Assembly: GCF_019578655.1 (NCBI RefSeq) | Contig: NC_063263.1 | Coordinates: 26,225,001-26,289,000, forward strand | Reading direction: 5' to 3' | Length of the DNA stretch: 64,000 nucleotides | Source of the DNA: Ricinus communis | Taxonomy: Eukaryota; Streptophyta; Magnoliopsida; Malpighiales; Euphorbiaceae | Shown here: positions 36,051-47,564 of the stretch, one piece after another | Layout of the letters: each line of letters begins with the position of its first letter | Numbering within the stretch: the first letter of the stretch is position 1 | Position numbers and translations under genes: made by a program | Notes under the pieces: model-generated | Told to the model about the DNA's origin: nothing | Database searches by the model: none | The model's input: the letters and a program-made list of their open reading frames with translations, nothing else

Positions 36051-39000
36051 ATGTCAAGTGGTTCTAGTGGAGGTAATAATGTGCCAACTACCGGCATACC
36101 CGTGGCATAAATGCATGAAAATGAGAGGGTGCAACAAAGCATAAGAAATATGAATGAGCGAATAGAGAGGTTGCAACTTGACATGGCAGCCCAACGAAGG
36201 GAAATGGCAACCAATCAATAAGCCATTATGGACCAAATTAATGCACTTGCCCGAGGTCTGGGAAATAGGCTTAATGAAGGGGGGAATGTGCAAGGTAATC
36301 ATGGGCAGCCAATTGGGGTGAATGAGGATGACTTTAATGGGGGTTTTGAGGAGTATGATAATGCAGCCTATGGTGGGATTGGTAGAGGCATGGGTAAAGG
36401 AGCTAGGAGATACCAAAATCTTGGTAGAGGTAGAGGACACTTTGGTGGTGAGTTTGGTGGTTATGGAAACTATGATGATGTTGATAGGAACTTGGGTAGT
36501 ATCAAACTTATGATTCCTACCTTCTTGGGGAAAACTGATCCGGAGGCATATTTGGAGTGGGAAAAGCGAGTTGACCTTATCTTTGATTGCCATAACTTTT
36601 CAGAGGAGAAAAAGGTGAAATTGGTGGTTACCCAATTTAGTGACTATGCTATAGTTTGGTGGGATCAGTTGGTGGTTAGTAGGAGGAGGAACATGGAAGA
36701 GCCTATTGGTAGTTGGATTGCACTCAAAACTATCATGAGAAGGCGTTTTGTACCTAGACATTACCATAGGGAGTTACATCAAAGACTCCAATCTTTGAGG
36801 CAAGGTACAAAGAGTGTTGAGGATTATTATAAGGAGATGGAAATGCTCATGACTAGGGCTGATTTGGATGAGGATAGAGAAGCTACTATGGCACGATTCA
36901 TTGGTGGGCTTAATAAGGAGATTGCTGATAGGGTAGAGTTGCAACATTATGTGGAGCTTGAGGAGTTAGTTCACCTTGCAATTAAGGTGGAAAAGCAACT
37001 AAAACCTAGAGGGACAGCAAGGTTTGAATATAAGGGCACTTCGAGTGGGAGGCCACATTGGTCTAATTCTTGGAAAGGAGGTAAGAAAGGTGATGATAAG
37101 GTTATTCCCAATGACAACAAAGGGAAAAGCATTTCAGGCAACAAAGACACATCTAAACTCGAAATTAACAAAGAAAAGAATAGAGATATCAAGTGTTTCA
37201 AATGCTTGGGGCGTGGCCATATTGCTTCACAATGTCCAAACAAGCGGGCAATGGTGGCTAGAGACCATAGGGAGATTGAAACAGCAAGTGAAGAGAGTGA
37301 TAATGATGATGAGATACCACAGTTGGAAGACGGCAGTGATGATTGCATTGAGGGTCCTATGGGAGGTGAGCTCTTGGTGGCTAGACGCACACTAAGTGTT
37401 CAAATGAAGGAAGATGATACCTTTGAGCAGCAAAGAGACAACATTTTCCACACAAGATGCCATGTACAAGGTAAGACTTGTCTTGTTATTATTGATGGTG
37501 GTAGTTGCACAAATGTTGCTAGCACTTTAATGGTTGAAAAATTGGGTTTAAATCTAAGTCCACATCCTAGACCTTATAAATTGTTATGGTTAAATAATTG
37601 CGGTGAGATCAAAGTGAATAACCAAGTTGTTGTACCTTTCACAATTGGTAGATATTCAGATGAGGCGCTATGTGATGTAGTGCCAATGCATGCTGGCCAT
37701 ATCTTGTTAAGTAGGCCATTGGAATTTGATACAAGGGCTTTCCATGATGGCTTTCTAAATAGGTACTCATTTGTGAAGGATGGGAGAAAAGTTACTTTGA
37801 CACCTCTTTCTCCTAAGGAAGTGTATGATGACCAATGTAAGTTGGAAAGAGAGAGGCGTGAGGCTAAAAATAACAAAAAGGAGCATGAAAATCCAAAGGG
37901 TGAGATTCAGCCTAAAGAGAAAACAAAGGCAAAGGGTAGTTTTTTGGCTAGGGAAAGTGAAGTTAGGCATGCATTTCATTCAAGTCGGATGTTATTTGTT
38001 GTTACTTATAAAGATGTATATTTGAACACTACTGAACTCGATCTTTCCTTGCCGAGTGTGTTTGCTAATCTTTTGCAGGAATTTGTTGATGTCTTTCCCG
38101 AGGAAATGCCAAGTGGATTACCTCCTCAAAGAGGGATAGAACATCAAATAGACTTCATACCCGGGGCTTCCATACCAAATAGACCAGCCTATAGAAGTAA
38201 TCCAGAGGAGACAAAGGAGCTTTAAAGGCAAGTGGAAGAACTGATGTCAAAGGGGTATGTGCGTGAGAGCTTAAGTCCTTGTGCAGTTCCAGTGATTTTG
38301 GTTCCAAAGAAGGATGGCACATGGTGAATGTGTGTGGACTGTCGTGCAATCAATAAAATAACAGTAAAGTATCGTCATCCCATTCCTAGGTTAGATGATA
38401 TGCTTGATGAGTTGCATGGTGCATGTTTGTTTACTAAGATTGATTTGCGTTCTGCTTATTATCAAATTCGCATGAAAACTGGTGATGAGTGGAAAACGGC
38501 TTTTAAGACTAAGTATGGTCTTTATGAGTGGTTAGTTATGCCGTTTGGGCTTACAAATGCACCTAGTACTTTTATGAGGTTGATGAACCATGTCTTGCGT
38601 GAGTGTCTTGGTAAATTTGTGGTTGTGTATTTTGATGATATCTTAGTTTATTCCAAGTCCATTGATGATCATGTCATGCATATGCGTAGGGTTCCAGACA
38701 TTCTTAGGGTAGAAAAATTGTATGCCAATTTGAAAAAGTGTGCTTTTTGCATGGATAAAGTTAATTTCCTTGGTTTTGTTGTTAGTTCAAAGGGGCTCGA
38801 GGTTGATATGGAGAAAGTGGAAGCAATTAAGGAGTGGCCAACACCTAAAAACATTAGCCAAGTTAGGAGATTTCATGGCTTGGCTAGTTTCTATAGGAGG
38901 TTCATTAAGGACTTTAGTAGTATAGCTGCACCTTTGAATGAAATTGTCAAGAAGAATGTTGGGTTTACTTGGGGTGATGCACAAGAACATGCTTTTAATA

Positions 39001-40959
39001 TGCTTAAAGATAAGTTGTGTGCTGCTCCTTTGTTGGTTTTACCTAACTTTGACAAAACCTTTGAGATTGACTGTGATGCTAGTGGCATTGGGATTGGGGC
39101 TGTTTTGATGCAAGAGGGCAGACCTATATGCTATTTTAGTGAAAAACTAAATGGAGCAGCCCTTCGGTACCCAACCTATGACAAAGAACTCTATGCTTTG
39201 GTTCGGGCCTTGCAAACATGGCAACACTATTTATGGCCCAAAGAATTTATCATCCACACAGATCATGAGAGTTTGAAGCATCTCAAGGGGCAAGACAAAC
39301 TGAACCGAAGACATGCTAAGTGGATGGAGTTCATTGAAACATTCCCATATGTGATCAAATACAAGAAAGGTAAGGAGAATGTGGTTGCTGATGCACTATC
39401 TCGCAGGTATGCTTTACTTACTACTCTTGATTCTAAATTGCTGGGCTTTTAGTTCATAAAAGAGTTGTATGTGAGTGATAATAATTTCAGTGGCATGTTT
39501 ACAACTTGTGCTAATGGGGCTGTTTCTACTGATTTTTATGTGTTTGAGGGGTTTCTTTTCAAGAAAAATCGCCTTTGTATTCCTAATTGTTCTTTGCGGC
39601 TGTATTGGTTAGAGAAGCACATGGGGGCAGTTTAATGGGTCATTTTGGGGTGCAAAAGACTTATGATATTCTGATTGAGCATTTTTATTGGCCATGCATG
39701 AAATGTGATGTGCATAAAATTTGTGGTCAATGCATTGTGTGTTTGAAAGCTAAGTCCAAATTGCAACCCCATGGGTTATATACACCTTCACCTATTCTGA
39801 TGTTCCTTGGACAGATTTATCTATGGACTTTGTATTTGGTCTGCCGAGATCTAGGAAAGGTAGAGATAGTATATTTGTTGTTGTGGATAGGTTTAGTAAA
39901 ATGGCTCACTTTATCCCTTGCCATAAAAGTGATGATGCTGTCCATATTGCTGATTTGTTTCTTAGGGAAGTTGTGCGTTTGCATGGAGTACCTAGGACCA
40001 TTGTTAGTGATAGAGATGTTAAATTTCTAAGTCACTTTTGGCGTGTGCTATGGGGTAAGTTAGGAACTAAATTGCTTTTTTCTACTACTTGCCATCCACA
40101 AACAGATGGATAAACTGAAGTTGTGAATAGGACCTTGGTTCAATTGCTTCGTGCTTTGATTTCTAGGAATTTAAAATCTTAGGAGGATTTGTTGCCATAT
40201 GTTGAATTTGCATATAATAGAACTGTTTATAGCACTACACACACTTCACCATTTGAAATTGTATATGGCTTTAATCCTTTAACTCCTATTGATTTGATTC
40301 CTTTGCCTCTTAACAAGCTTGTTAGTGTTAAAGGTTCTTCTAAGGCAGATTTGGTTAAAAAGCTACACAAACAAGTTAAAGAGAGAATTGAGAAGCAAAA
40401 TGCAAAAGTGACCGAGAGGGTTAATAAAAGACGAATTCCAATGGTATTCCAACCTAGAGATTGGGTTTGGGTGAATTTTCGCAAGGAAAGGTTCCCAAAT
40501 CAAAGAAAGTCTAAACTAAGTCCGAGGGGTGATGGTCCATTTCAAGTCCTTGAGAGGATCAATAACAATGCCTACAAGATTGATTTGAAAGGTGAGTATA
40601 ATGTGAGTGGTACATTTAATGTTGCTGATTTGAGTCCTTTTGATGTAGGTGATGAACTTGATTCGAGGACGAATCATCCTAAAGAAGGAGGGAATGATAT
40701 GGATATGGCCAAGCTTAAAGATGGACTTGATGGAGAGGACAACAAGAAAACCAAAGATAAAGCTAAGGATCCATTGAGCATGCTACAAGGTCCAATTACA
40801 AGGTCAAGGTCCAAGAAGCTACAAGAAGCCTTAATTGGCTATATGCAAGATTGGGCTAGTCAAGGAAGCTCAATTGGTCATGCTAGGATAGGTCCAAGTA
40901 AAGACACAACTGAATGGGCTTTATTTAATGTTTTGCAAGTCCAAGTACATGAAAACTAA
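36051..40959 (+). pseudogene. CRM-3 gag-pol polyprotein, broken mainly by stops
   Basis: Gag starts MSSGSSGGNN at 36051, with in-frame stops near 36108 and 36219, then is open from 36228 to 38225 (gag, knuckle CFKCLGRGHIASQC, protease IIDGGSCTNVAS, linker, RT start). A stop at 38223-38225 and another at 38325-38327 interrupt RT. 38328-39452 holds RT (YFDD) and RNase H. After a TAG at 39450 come shifts near 39600 and 39810 in the integrase N-terminus. 39823-40113 has [11 protein letters not shown] and TIVSDRD, stops lie near 40111 and 40180, and 40189-40959 is the integrase tail. Most interruptions are single substitutions rather than indels, unlike CRM-2. The frame crosses the polypurine tract and ends 265 nt inside the 3' LTR, with GPITRSRSKKLQEALIGY. 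Confidence 0.9.
40681..40694 (+). promoter_or_regulatory. CRM-3 polypurine tract
   Basis: AAAGAAGGAGGGAA directly before the 3' LTR, again within the pol frame. Confidence 0.85.
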
Positions 40960-41413
40960 TATGGGCTAATATTTGGGCTGAAATCTCTTATTTAAGTTCA
41001 GAACAATGTTATTTCCTATTTTTCTTATGTGACGGCTAGGTTTAATAGTTTTACTAGGGTTTCTTATGTTAGGTGGCTATAAAAACACCCCATTAAGGTG
41101 TGTTTGAGGGATTCGAATTTTGATTAAAATTATAGTAGTTGTTTCCTTTGCATATTTGCTTGAATTCTTGAATTCTTGTTGAATACATAAACCACTTATC
41201 AAGGAATTGATCTATCCTTGTGGCGTGTTAAGGGTTAGGGTTTAAAGAACTTAGTCTTCTTTAGGTTCTGATCTTGATCAACCATACCTTGCAATCTGAT
41301 TTAAGCAGTTCTTGGGTTTTTGAAACTCAATTTGTTCTTAGGTTTCTAAGATAGTAATTCACGAGTTCATAATCATTAGGGTTTGTGGTTCTAATCCTTG
41401 GAGGTTCTTAACA
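40695..41413 (+). repeat. CRM-3 3' LTR
   Basis: 719 bp, starts TGATATGG, ends CTTAACA, with TATAAAAA at 41078-41085. Its last 86 bp match the 5' remnant at 27749-27834. Confidence 0.88.
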
Positions 41414-42717
41414 AATGAAGTTGTTATTCTATGATTAAATGTAAGCAAGTGATTAACTAAATGTCAGACAGACTAAAAGGATTTCGGGAAACAATCAAAG
41501 GAAAAAGCAAACCCAAAGAGACCTAAGCTAGTTGGATTTTAGTGAAGGTAGAGATTATATTGATTACCAATTGCAATTACCCGTGACCGAATTCTTAACT
41601 AAATTCGGTTTTCCTCTTGAGATAACCGAATTCTTAAACCTAAAAACCTAACGTTGGAATCTCTTTCTAATGATCGATTATTAAATTAGCATTAAGCTTT
41701 AATCTGCCTCTATTAAGCTTTGTTAATTCTTAATCCGCCTAGTCAATTACCCTTATCTATTCAAGTTTCCAATTACTAAATGAACTTCTCAATTACATAA
41801 AGCAATCTAAACACCACAACTCACAACGTCTCATGAATAATGTGATTTCTCATTAATAATTAAAGCAAGAAGAGACAAGCATTGATAATCAAAGTCTCAT
41901 AAACATTAAAAGTAATCCAACAACATAGGAACTCCAATGGGTTTAACAAATTTAGTTACTCATACTAATAAGCAACACATAGTAAAGAAAAAACTTAGAA
42001 AAGTAAATTGAAAGCATATAAACCCTTCTTCTTCAAGTTGGATGAAAAATCCTAAATTCCCAATTCTGAATGATGAACCCTAAATTGCCTCTTGAATCCT
42101 CCAAATCTACTCTTGATCTTCAAGTTGATGTTAAAACTAATGAAATCCTTCCTTCAATAGATGAAATAGTCTCCTAAAGTTGAATATTGAAGTTTGGAAA
42201 AGGATGGCTTATGCATGCATGTGTGAAATCCAGTCAGAAAATCGACCCCTAACTCAATAAATTGCATTTTTCTATATAAATCTCTCAGCATGACCGTGGT
42301 CAAGCCCGCGTTGATCAGCACGGGTGGAGTCCAGCCATGCTGGACCTCTGTGTCCCACAACTTAAGGCTTCTTCCTAGTCGTGCTCTCACTGGTGTTGGG
42401 CTACCATCAGCCGTAGTGGAGGCCATAGTGGCCTCGAAAACCATGCCAAAATGGCACTCTTGAGGGTCAAGTGTTGATGGTTCAGCACGGCTAGAGTCCA
42501 GGCCGTGCTCAACCTTGGAATGCTAGTCTTGCTCAATTTTGATGGATTTTGGTCCGTAATTGCACGTATTTCCCTCGATTACTGATAAATGTCGATCAAT
42601 AATCACCTAAAACATGAAAGGAATCAAAACACCAGTGATTCTGGCACAAAACAAGATAGTTATGCACAAAAATGTAAGTGATTGGGCATATAAACATGTA
42701 TAAAATGATGCACATCA
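41414..42717 (-). repeat. Truncated, diverged LTR of the LTR-A superfamily
   Basis: The words attcttaac..aaattcggtt, cctaacgttggaatctcttt and attagcattaagctttaatc follow the same order as in LTR-A1 and A2 but with clear divergence. The inner right end reads GATGCACATCA at 42717. Relative to LTR-A2 about 170-200 bp are missing on the left, where CRM-3 now abuts. GC-rich words (gcacggg, ccgtgct) lie at 42290-42510. The orientation is minus by alignment. Confidence 0.65.
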
Positions 42718-43180
42718 TGTATATCAAAAAAGGTATAATTTTTATCCATTGTTCTTAATGTTCTATTATATTTTTGGCTAAATTGTAGTGTAAACTGCCT
42801 AGAAAAATTTTAAGACATACTCTGATGTGGATAGAATATATTTGCTTTTAAGGTACTAAAAATTTATGAGAAAAAGTTTAATTTTTACTTTAGGATCTAT
42901 AAATTTTATTTTAGAGTTCAAAGTAAAAATATTCTTTTGGAACTGAAAATTCAAATTCTAAGAGCCTCAAATAAAAATTATTTTTATGGCCTCACAAATT
43001 TTTTTTGGATCCCTAAGTACCCATTTTATTTGAGGCTCTTTCAAAGATATTTTAAAATATTCTCTGGATCTCCAAGAACATTTCCAACTTGGGGAACTAG
43101 ATCCTCAAATACCTGTTTTACTTGAGGATCCCTTAATAAAATATTTTAAAATATCAATTGGATCCCCAAGAATATTTCCA
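42718..43180. repeat. AT-rich stretch with diverged tandem units
   Basis: Units containing attttaaaatat, then tggatcyccaagaa and atttcca, occur at least twice (about 43050-43090 and 43144-43180), with related ggatccctaagtac words at about 43010. No coding frame. Its source is unknown. Confidence 0.4.
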
Positions 43181-44077
43181 GCCAAATGGACTTCTCAATC
43201 ACACAAAGCAATCTAAACACACAATTCATAACGTCTCATGAATAATGCATTATCTTATTAATACTGAAAGCAAGAAGAATATAAAACTAACCCAAACAAT
43301 CCAACAATATAATACTAAGCTAACATAGTAAAGAAATCCCAATGGATTTAATCAATCTAGCTAATCATGTTCATTATCAAAATCCACAAGAATACAATTA
43401 CAACAAAGAGTAAAGATAGAGAAAACCCGATTACACCCTTGGATGAGAGTAAACAGCCCCAATTCCTCTTGCTCGAATTGAATCGATTCTTGTTCCTCTT
43501 GCTCGATTTGAAAACCAATCAACGAACCTCGCCCAATCTTCAATCTTTGAAGGGAATTTGATTGAAACCTTGATCCAAGTCTCCTTTTCCCTTGGTTCCA
43601 GCTCAGAAAACCCATAGAGAGAGAAATATTAGGGTTTGGGATGTTCTCCCCCGCTCTCCTTTTTTCTTTCCTCTTTCTTTTAATTAATTCCCCTTGTCGC
43701 CACCAACATGACCGTGTTGATGCCCGTGTTCCCAACACGGGCTGGTGTTTATGCCCGTGTTACTCTTTATGGCCGTGCTCCCTAAAAACTTCTTTTCCTT
43801 TGATGTTTGATGCATCCAACATGGCCGTATTGGTGCCCATGTTCCAGTGTTGAAACAAACACGGCCATGTTCAGCTTCCTCATGCGCATACTTAGCTTGT
43901 TTCGGCAGCTTCGACGTCCAATTATGCTCCAATTCTTCCCTTTATCATTCTTTGACTTCTTTTGGACCTAATGCACACAAACAGACGCATAGGGTGAGCG
44001 TTGGGACTAATTCACATCCAAATGTCCATAAAATCAATCTTAAAAACCTCATTTAGATGTGCGTATTACGCACATCA
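43181..44077 (-). repeat. Truncated LTR-A3
   Basis: 897 bp closely matching 46667-47559 of LTR-A2, including the GC-rich cacggccgtgtt cluster at about 43700-43875 and the end TACGCACATCA. The other 540 bp of the LTR are absent; the break at 43181 falls in gccaaatgg. Confidence 0.85.
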
Positions 44078-44090
44078 GCTCTTATAAAAC

Positions 44091-46126
44091 ATGCTCTTAA
44101 AACTTAACTTTTACAAAAATAAATGTTCTAGTTCTGAGGAAGACCTTAAGATTTTAAAAAAGGAAATTGCCTCCTTAAAAACTTCCAATATTGACTTAAG
44201 AAAATCATTGGATGATGTTTCAAAAGAAAAACTTCTTGAAGAGAATAATTCTTTCAAAAATGAAGTTGAAGAGCTTAGGAACTCAATTTCGCAAAGAAAG
44301 AGTCTCTCGACATACTAGTTATATCTTAAAGACCTCCCCTTATAAGACATGGCCTTTGGTTCAATGGAGCTTTATCATCCTTATCTCACAACACAATCTT
44401 TGTCAAAGCCACTCAACCATAAGCATTGAGAAAAACTCAAATGGAGTTCCAAAGAGCAATACACACACTAGACCGTCCAATCTAAAGAAAGAAAAAGGTA
44501 TACATCTTCCAAAGGCTAACCAAGAGGAACAAAGCATGCATTCATGTATAAGAACACAAATGTTAACAAATCGTGTTCATGCATGTGTGAAGACAATCAT
44601 ATAAGGTCCAAACCTCAAGCAAATGTGGCTAAGAAGACCAATTCAAACCTTATTAAAAATTTCAAGATCACCTGCCACTACTGTATGAGAATTGGACATA
44701 TTAATGTGAAATGCAAAATAAGAAAAATGCATCTTTTCATAAATGAATTTTTCAATGCTAACTCCAAAGGATCCAACCTTGTTTGGGCACCTAAAATCAA
44801 TTGAGTTAACTTCTTATAGGTGTGTCTTAAATCCACAAACATAAATCTGTGGGATGTTGGTAATGGATGTTCAAGGCACATGAAGGGTGACAAGAGCCTC
44901 TTTGTGAATGTCAATAACTATAATAGAGACAAAGTAACTTTTGAAAATGATGACAAGGGTAAGGTAATTGGCATCAGCTCCATTGATGAGGATGGTAAAT
45001 CTTTCATTGATGATGTTTTTCTAGTTGATGATTTGAAACATAATTTATTGATTGTAAGTCAATTGTGTGACAAAGAGAACAAAGTCACTTTTGACTCCAA
45101 TGTATGTCTTATCAACACCTAATGGTTGACAAAGTGATATTCAAAAGAGAAAGGTTTGTTTGGGCCTACTAGAGTAGCTAGTTTAGGTGAAAAGTTAATA
45201 TGCATTTGTGATTGTTGATGATTACTCTAGATTTACTTGGATTAATTTCCTTGCTCATAAGAATGAAGTATTTAATATTTTCAAATCCTTTGCAAAATGT
45301 GTTCAAAATAAAAAAAGGATATTTGATTTCATCTATAAGGAGTGATCATGGAAAATAATTTGAAAATAATCTTTTTGAAGAATTTTATAAAGAATATTGA
45401 ATTTCTCAATATTTTTAATTTCCTAGAACACTACAACAAAATGGAGTTGTGGAAAAAAAAATAGAGCACTAGTGGAAATGGCTAGGACAATACTCAATGA
45501 GTACAAGCTTCCTTCTTACTTTTGGGTCGAAGCCATTAACATTAGTTGTTATGTTGCAAATAGAGTTTTCAAAAGACCTTTACTAAACAAAATTTCTTAT
45601 GAGCTTTGGAAAGGAAGATTTTAAATACTTTAGAGTTTTTTAATGCAAATGCTATATTTTAAATACTAAGGACAACCTTGGAAAATTTAGTGCCAAAATC
45701 AACATAGGAATCCTCCTAGGCTATTCCACATCAAGCAAAGCTTATAGAGTCTTTAACAAACAAACTTTAGTATTTGAAGAGCCTATAAATGTAATTTTTG
45801 ATGAATTAAACAAGTTTGATCTTGGGAAAGGTGTTTGTGTGAATGATCTTGTAGGTGCACTGAGGAACTCAAAGTGAATGTTGATGATACCTTAAAAAAA
45901 GTGGACAAATCTATAGAGGAAATTCAAAAAGACCGATAAAATCAAGATGCAGTTCAAGATCTCCAAGAGATGGAGACCTCCCAAAATCTTTCCAAGATTA
46001 TGAAACTTCAAAAAGGATCGTCGTCCTACTCAAGTTATTGGAGACTTATCAAAAGTTGTAAGTACTCATTCTAAACTAGTAGAATTAGATAATCTAGTCT
46101 TTGTTTCTCAAATTGAGCCAAGCACC
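44091..46126 (+). pseudogene. copia-2 gag, protease and integrase remnant
   Basis: 44091-44318: coiled-coil gag segment (EDLKILKKEIASLKTSNIDL). 44544-44804: knuckle CHYCMRIGHINVKC. 44820-45122: protease region, where the usual D-S-G before CSRHM reads G-N-G (WDVGNGCSRHMKGD), so the catalytic aspartate is lost, followed by LLIVSQLCD. 45200-45900: integrase traces with VDDYSRFTWI, SDHG and GVVE, broken by many stops. Frames are scattered and non-functional. Confidence 0.8.
46122..46126. repeat. Target-site duplication of solo LTR-A2 (left, gcacc)
   Basis: Repeated at 47560-47564. Removing the LTR and one copy rejoins the copia-2 reading across EPS and TIDEALND. Confidence 0.9.
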
Positions 46127-47559
46127 TGATGTGTTTGCTAATTGTATTAGCTACAATCTAAGGCAGTGTACCTATCGATGCAATCTAGCACTAATGGCGA
46201 GTATCAAGGTCATATTCCTCGGGAAAGTGAAAGCCCAGAGTTACTCCTTTGTTCTTTGTTATATTAACCTAAAATGAGTGATGAATACTTTCTAAACTAA
46301 CTAATAGCTACAATCTAAGTTCTAAGGGAGATGCAGGAGTAATTGATAACTAAAATAACTAAGACAAGAAAGCAAACCCAAAGGGAACCTAAACTAGTTG
46401 GCAATCAAACAAAAGATAAAAGATTAGTGAGTCTAATTATGCTACCCGTGGACGAATTCTTAACCGAATTCGGTTTCTCTCTCGAGATAACCGAATTCCT
46501 AAACCTAATAACCTAAAGTTGGAATCTCTTCCTAACGATTGATTCTTAAATTAGCATTAAGCTTTAATCCGCCTCTATTAAGCTTTGTTAATTCTTAATC
46601 CGGCTAGTTAATTATCCTTATCTTTAAGCGATTATTAACCAATTCTTGCTATTCAAAATTCCAATTGCCAAATGGACTTCTCAATCACACAAAGCAATCT
46701 AAACACATAATTCACAACGTCTTATGAATAATGCATTATCTTATTAATACTAAAAGCAAGAAGAATACAAAACTAATCCAAACAATCCAACAATATAATA
46801 CTAAGCCAACATAGTAAAGAAATTCCAATGGATTTAATCAATCTAGGTAATCATGTTCATTATCAAAATACACAAGAATTCAATTACAACAATGAGTAAA
46901 GGTAGAGAAAACCCGATACCCTTGGACGAGAGTAAACAGCCCCAAATTCTTTTGCTCCAATTGAATCGATTCTTGTTCCTCTTGCTCGATTTGAAAACCA
47001 ATCAACGAACCTCGCCTAATCTTCGATCTTTGAAGGGAATCCGATTGAAACCTTGATCCAAGTCTCCGTTTTCCCTTGGTTCTAGCTCAAAAAACCCTTA
47101 GAGAGAGAAAAATTAGAGATTGGGACGTTCTCCCCCGCTCTCCTTTTTTCTTTCCTCTCTTCATTCTTTTAATTAATTCCCCCTGTCACCGCCAACACAG
47201 CCGTGTTCCTGGCCTTATTGGGAACACGGTTTGGTGTTCCTGGCCGTGTTACTCTCTGTGGCCATGCTCCCTAAAAACTTCTTCTTCTTTAATGTTTGAC
47301 ACGGCCGTGTTGGTGCTCGTGTTGGGAACATGGCCAGTGTTGAAACCAACACGGCCATGTTCAGCTTTCTCATGCTCGTACTTAGCTTGTTTCGGCAGCT
47401 TCGGCATCCAATTATGCTCCAATTCTTCCCTTTATCATCCTTTGACTTCTTTTGGACCTAATGCACACAAACAGACGCATAGGGTGAGTGTTCACATCCA
47501 AATGTCCATAAAATCAATCTTAAGAAGCCCATTTAGATGTGTGTATTTTACGCACATCA
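46127..47559 (-). mobile_element. Solo LTR-A2 (Athila-like family)
   Basis: 1433 bp with ends TGATGTG/CACATCA and TSD gcacc. It is homologous over its whole length to LTR-A1 in the opposite orientation. No internal sequence is attached. It carries the cacggccgtgttgg cluster at about 47195-47365. Confidence 0.9.
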
Positions 47560-47564
47560 GCACC
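47560..47564. repeat. Target-site duplication of solo LTR-A2 (right, gcacc)
   Basis: Matches 46122-46126. Confidence 0.9.

Larger units (their letters stand above)
27749..41413 (+). mobile_element. CRM-3: outer CRM-clade element hosting CRM-2
   Basis: Parts are an 86-bp remnant of the 5' LTR (27749-27834), PBS (27837-27848), leader (to 28094), then the 6.9-kb CRM-2 insertion, then leader again from 35033, gag-pol 36051-40959 and a 719-bp 3' LTR (40695-41413). The remnant matches the last 86 bp of the 3' LTR (gtttctaagatagtaattca and onward), which proves both ends belong to one element. Without CRM-2 and the lost LTR portion the element would be roughly 7 kb. Only the 3' LTR end is intact; no target duplication can be checked because the 5' end is lost. 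Confidence 0.85.

Noticed and set aside
36054..36593. A 179-residue minus-strand open frame over the CRM-3 gag
   Set aside because: It lies antisense to the well-conserved gag frame and has no recognisable domain; it is a shadow.
30121..41000. Two unrelated gypsy elements in tandem
   Set aside because: The LTR ends show instead that one is nested in the leader of the other.
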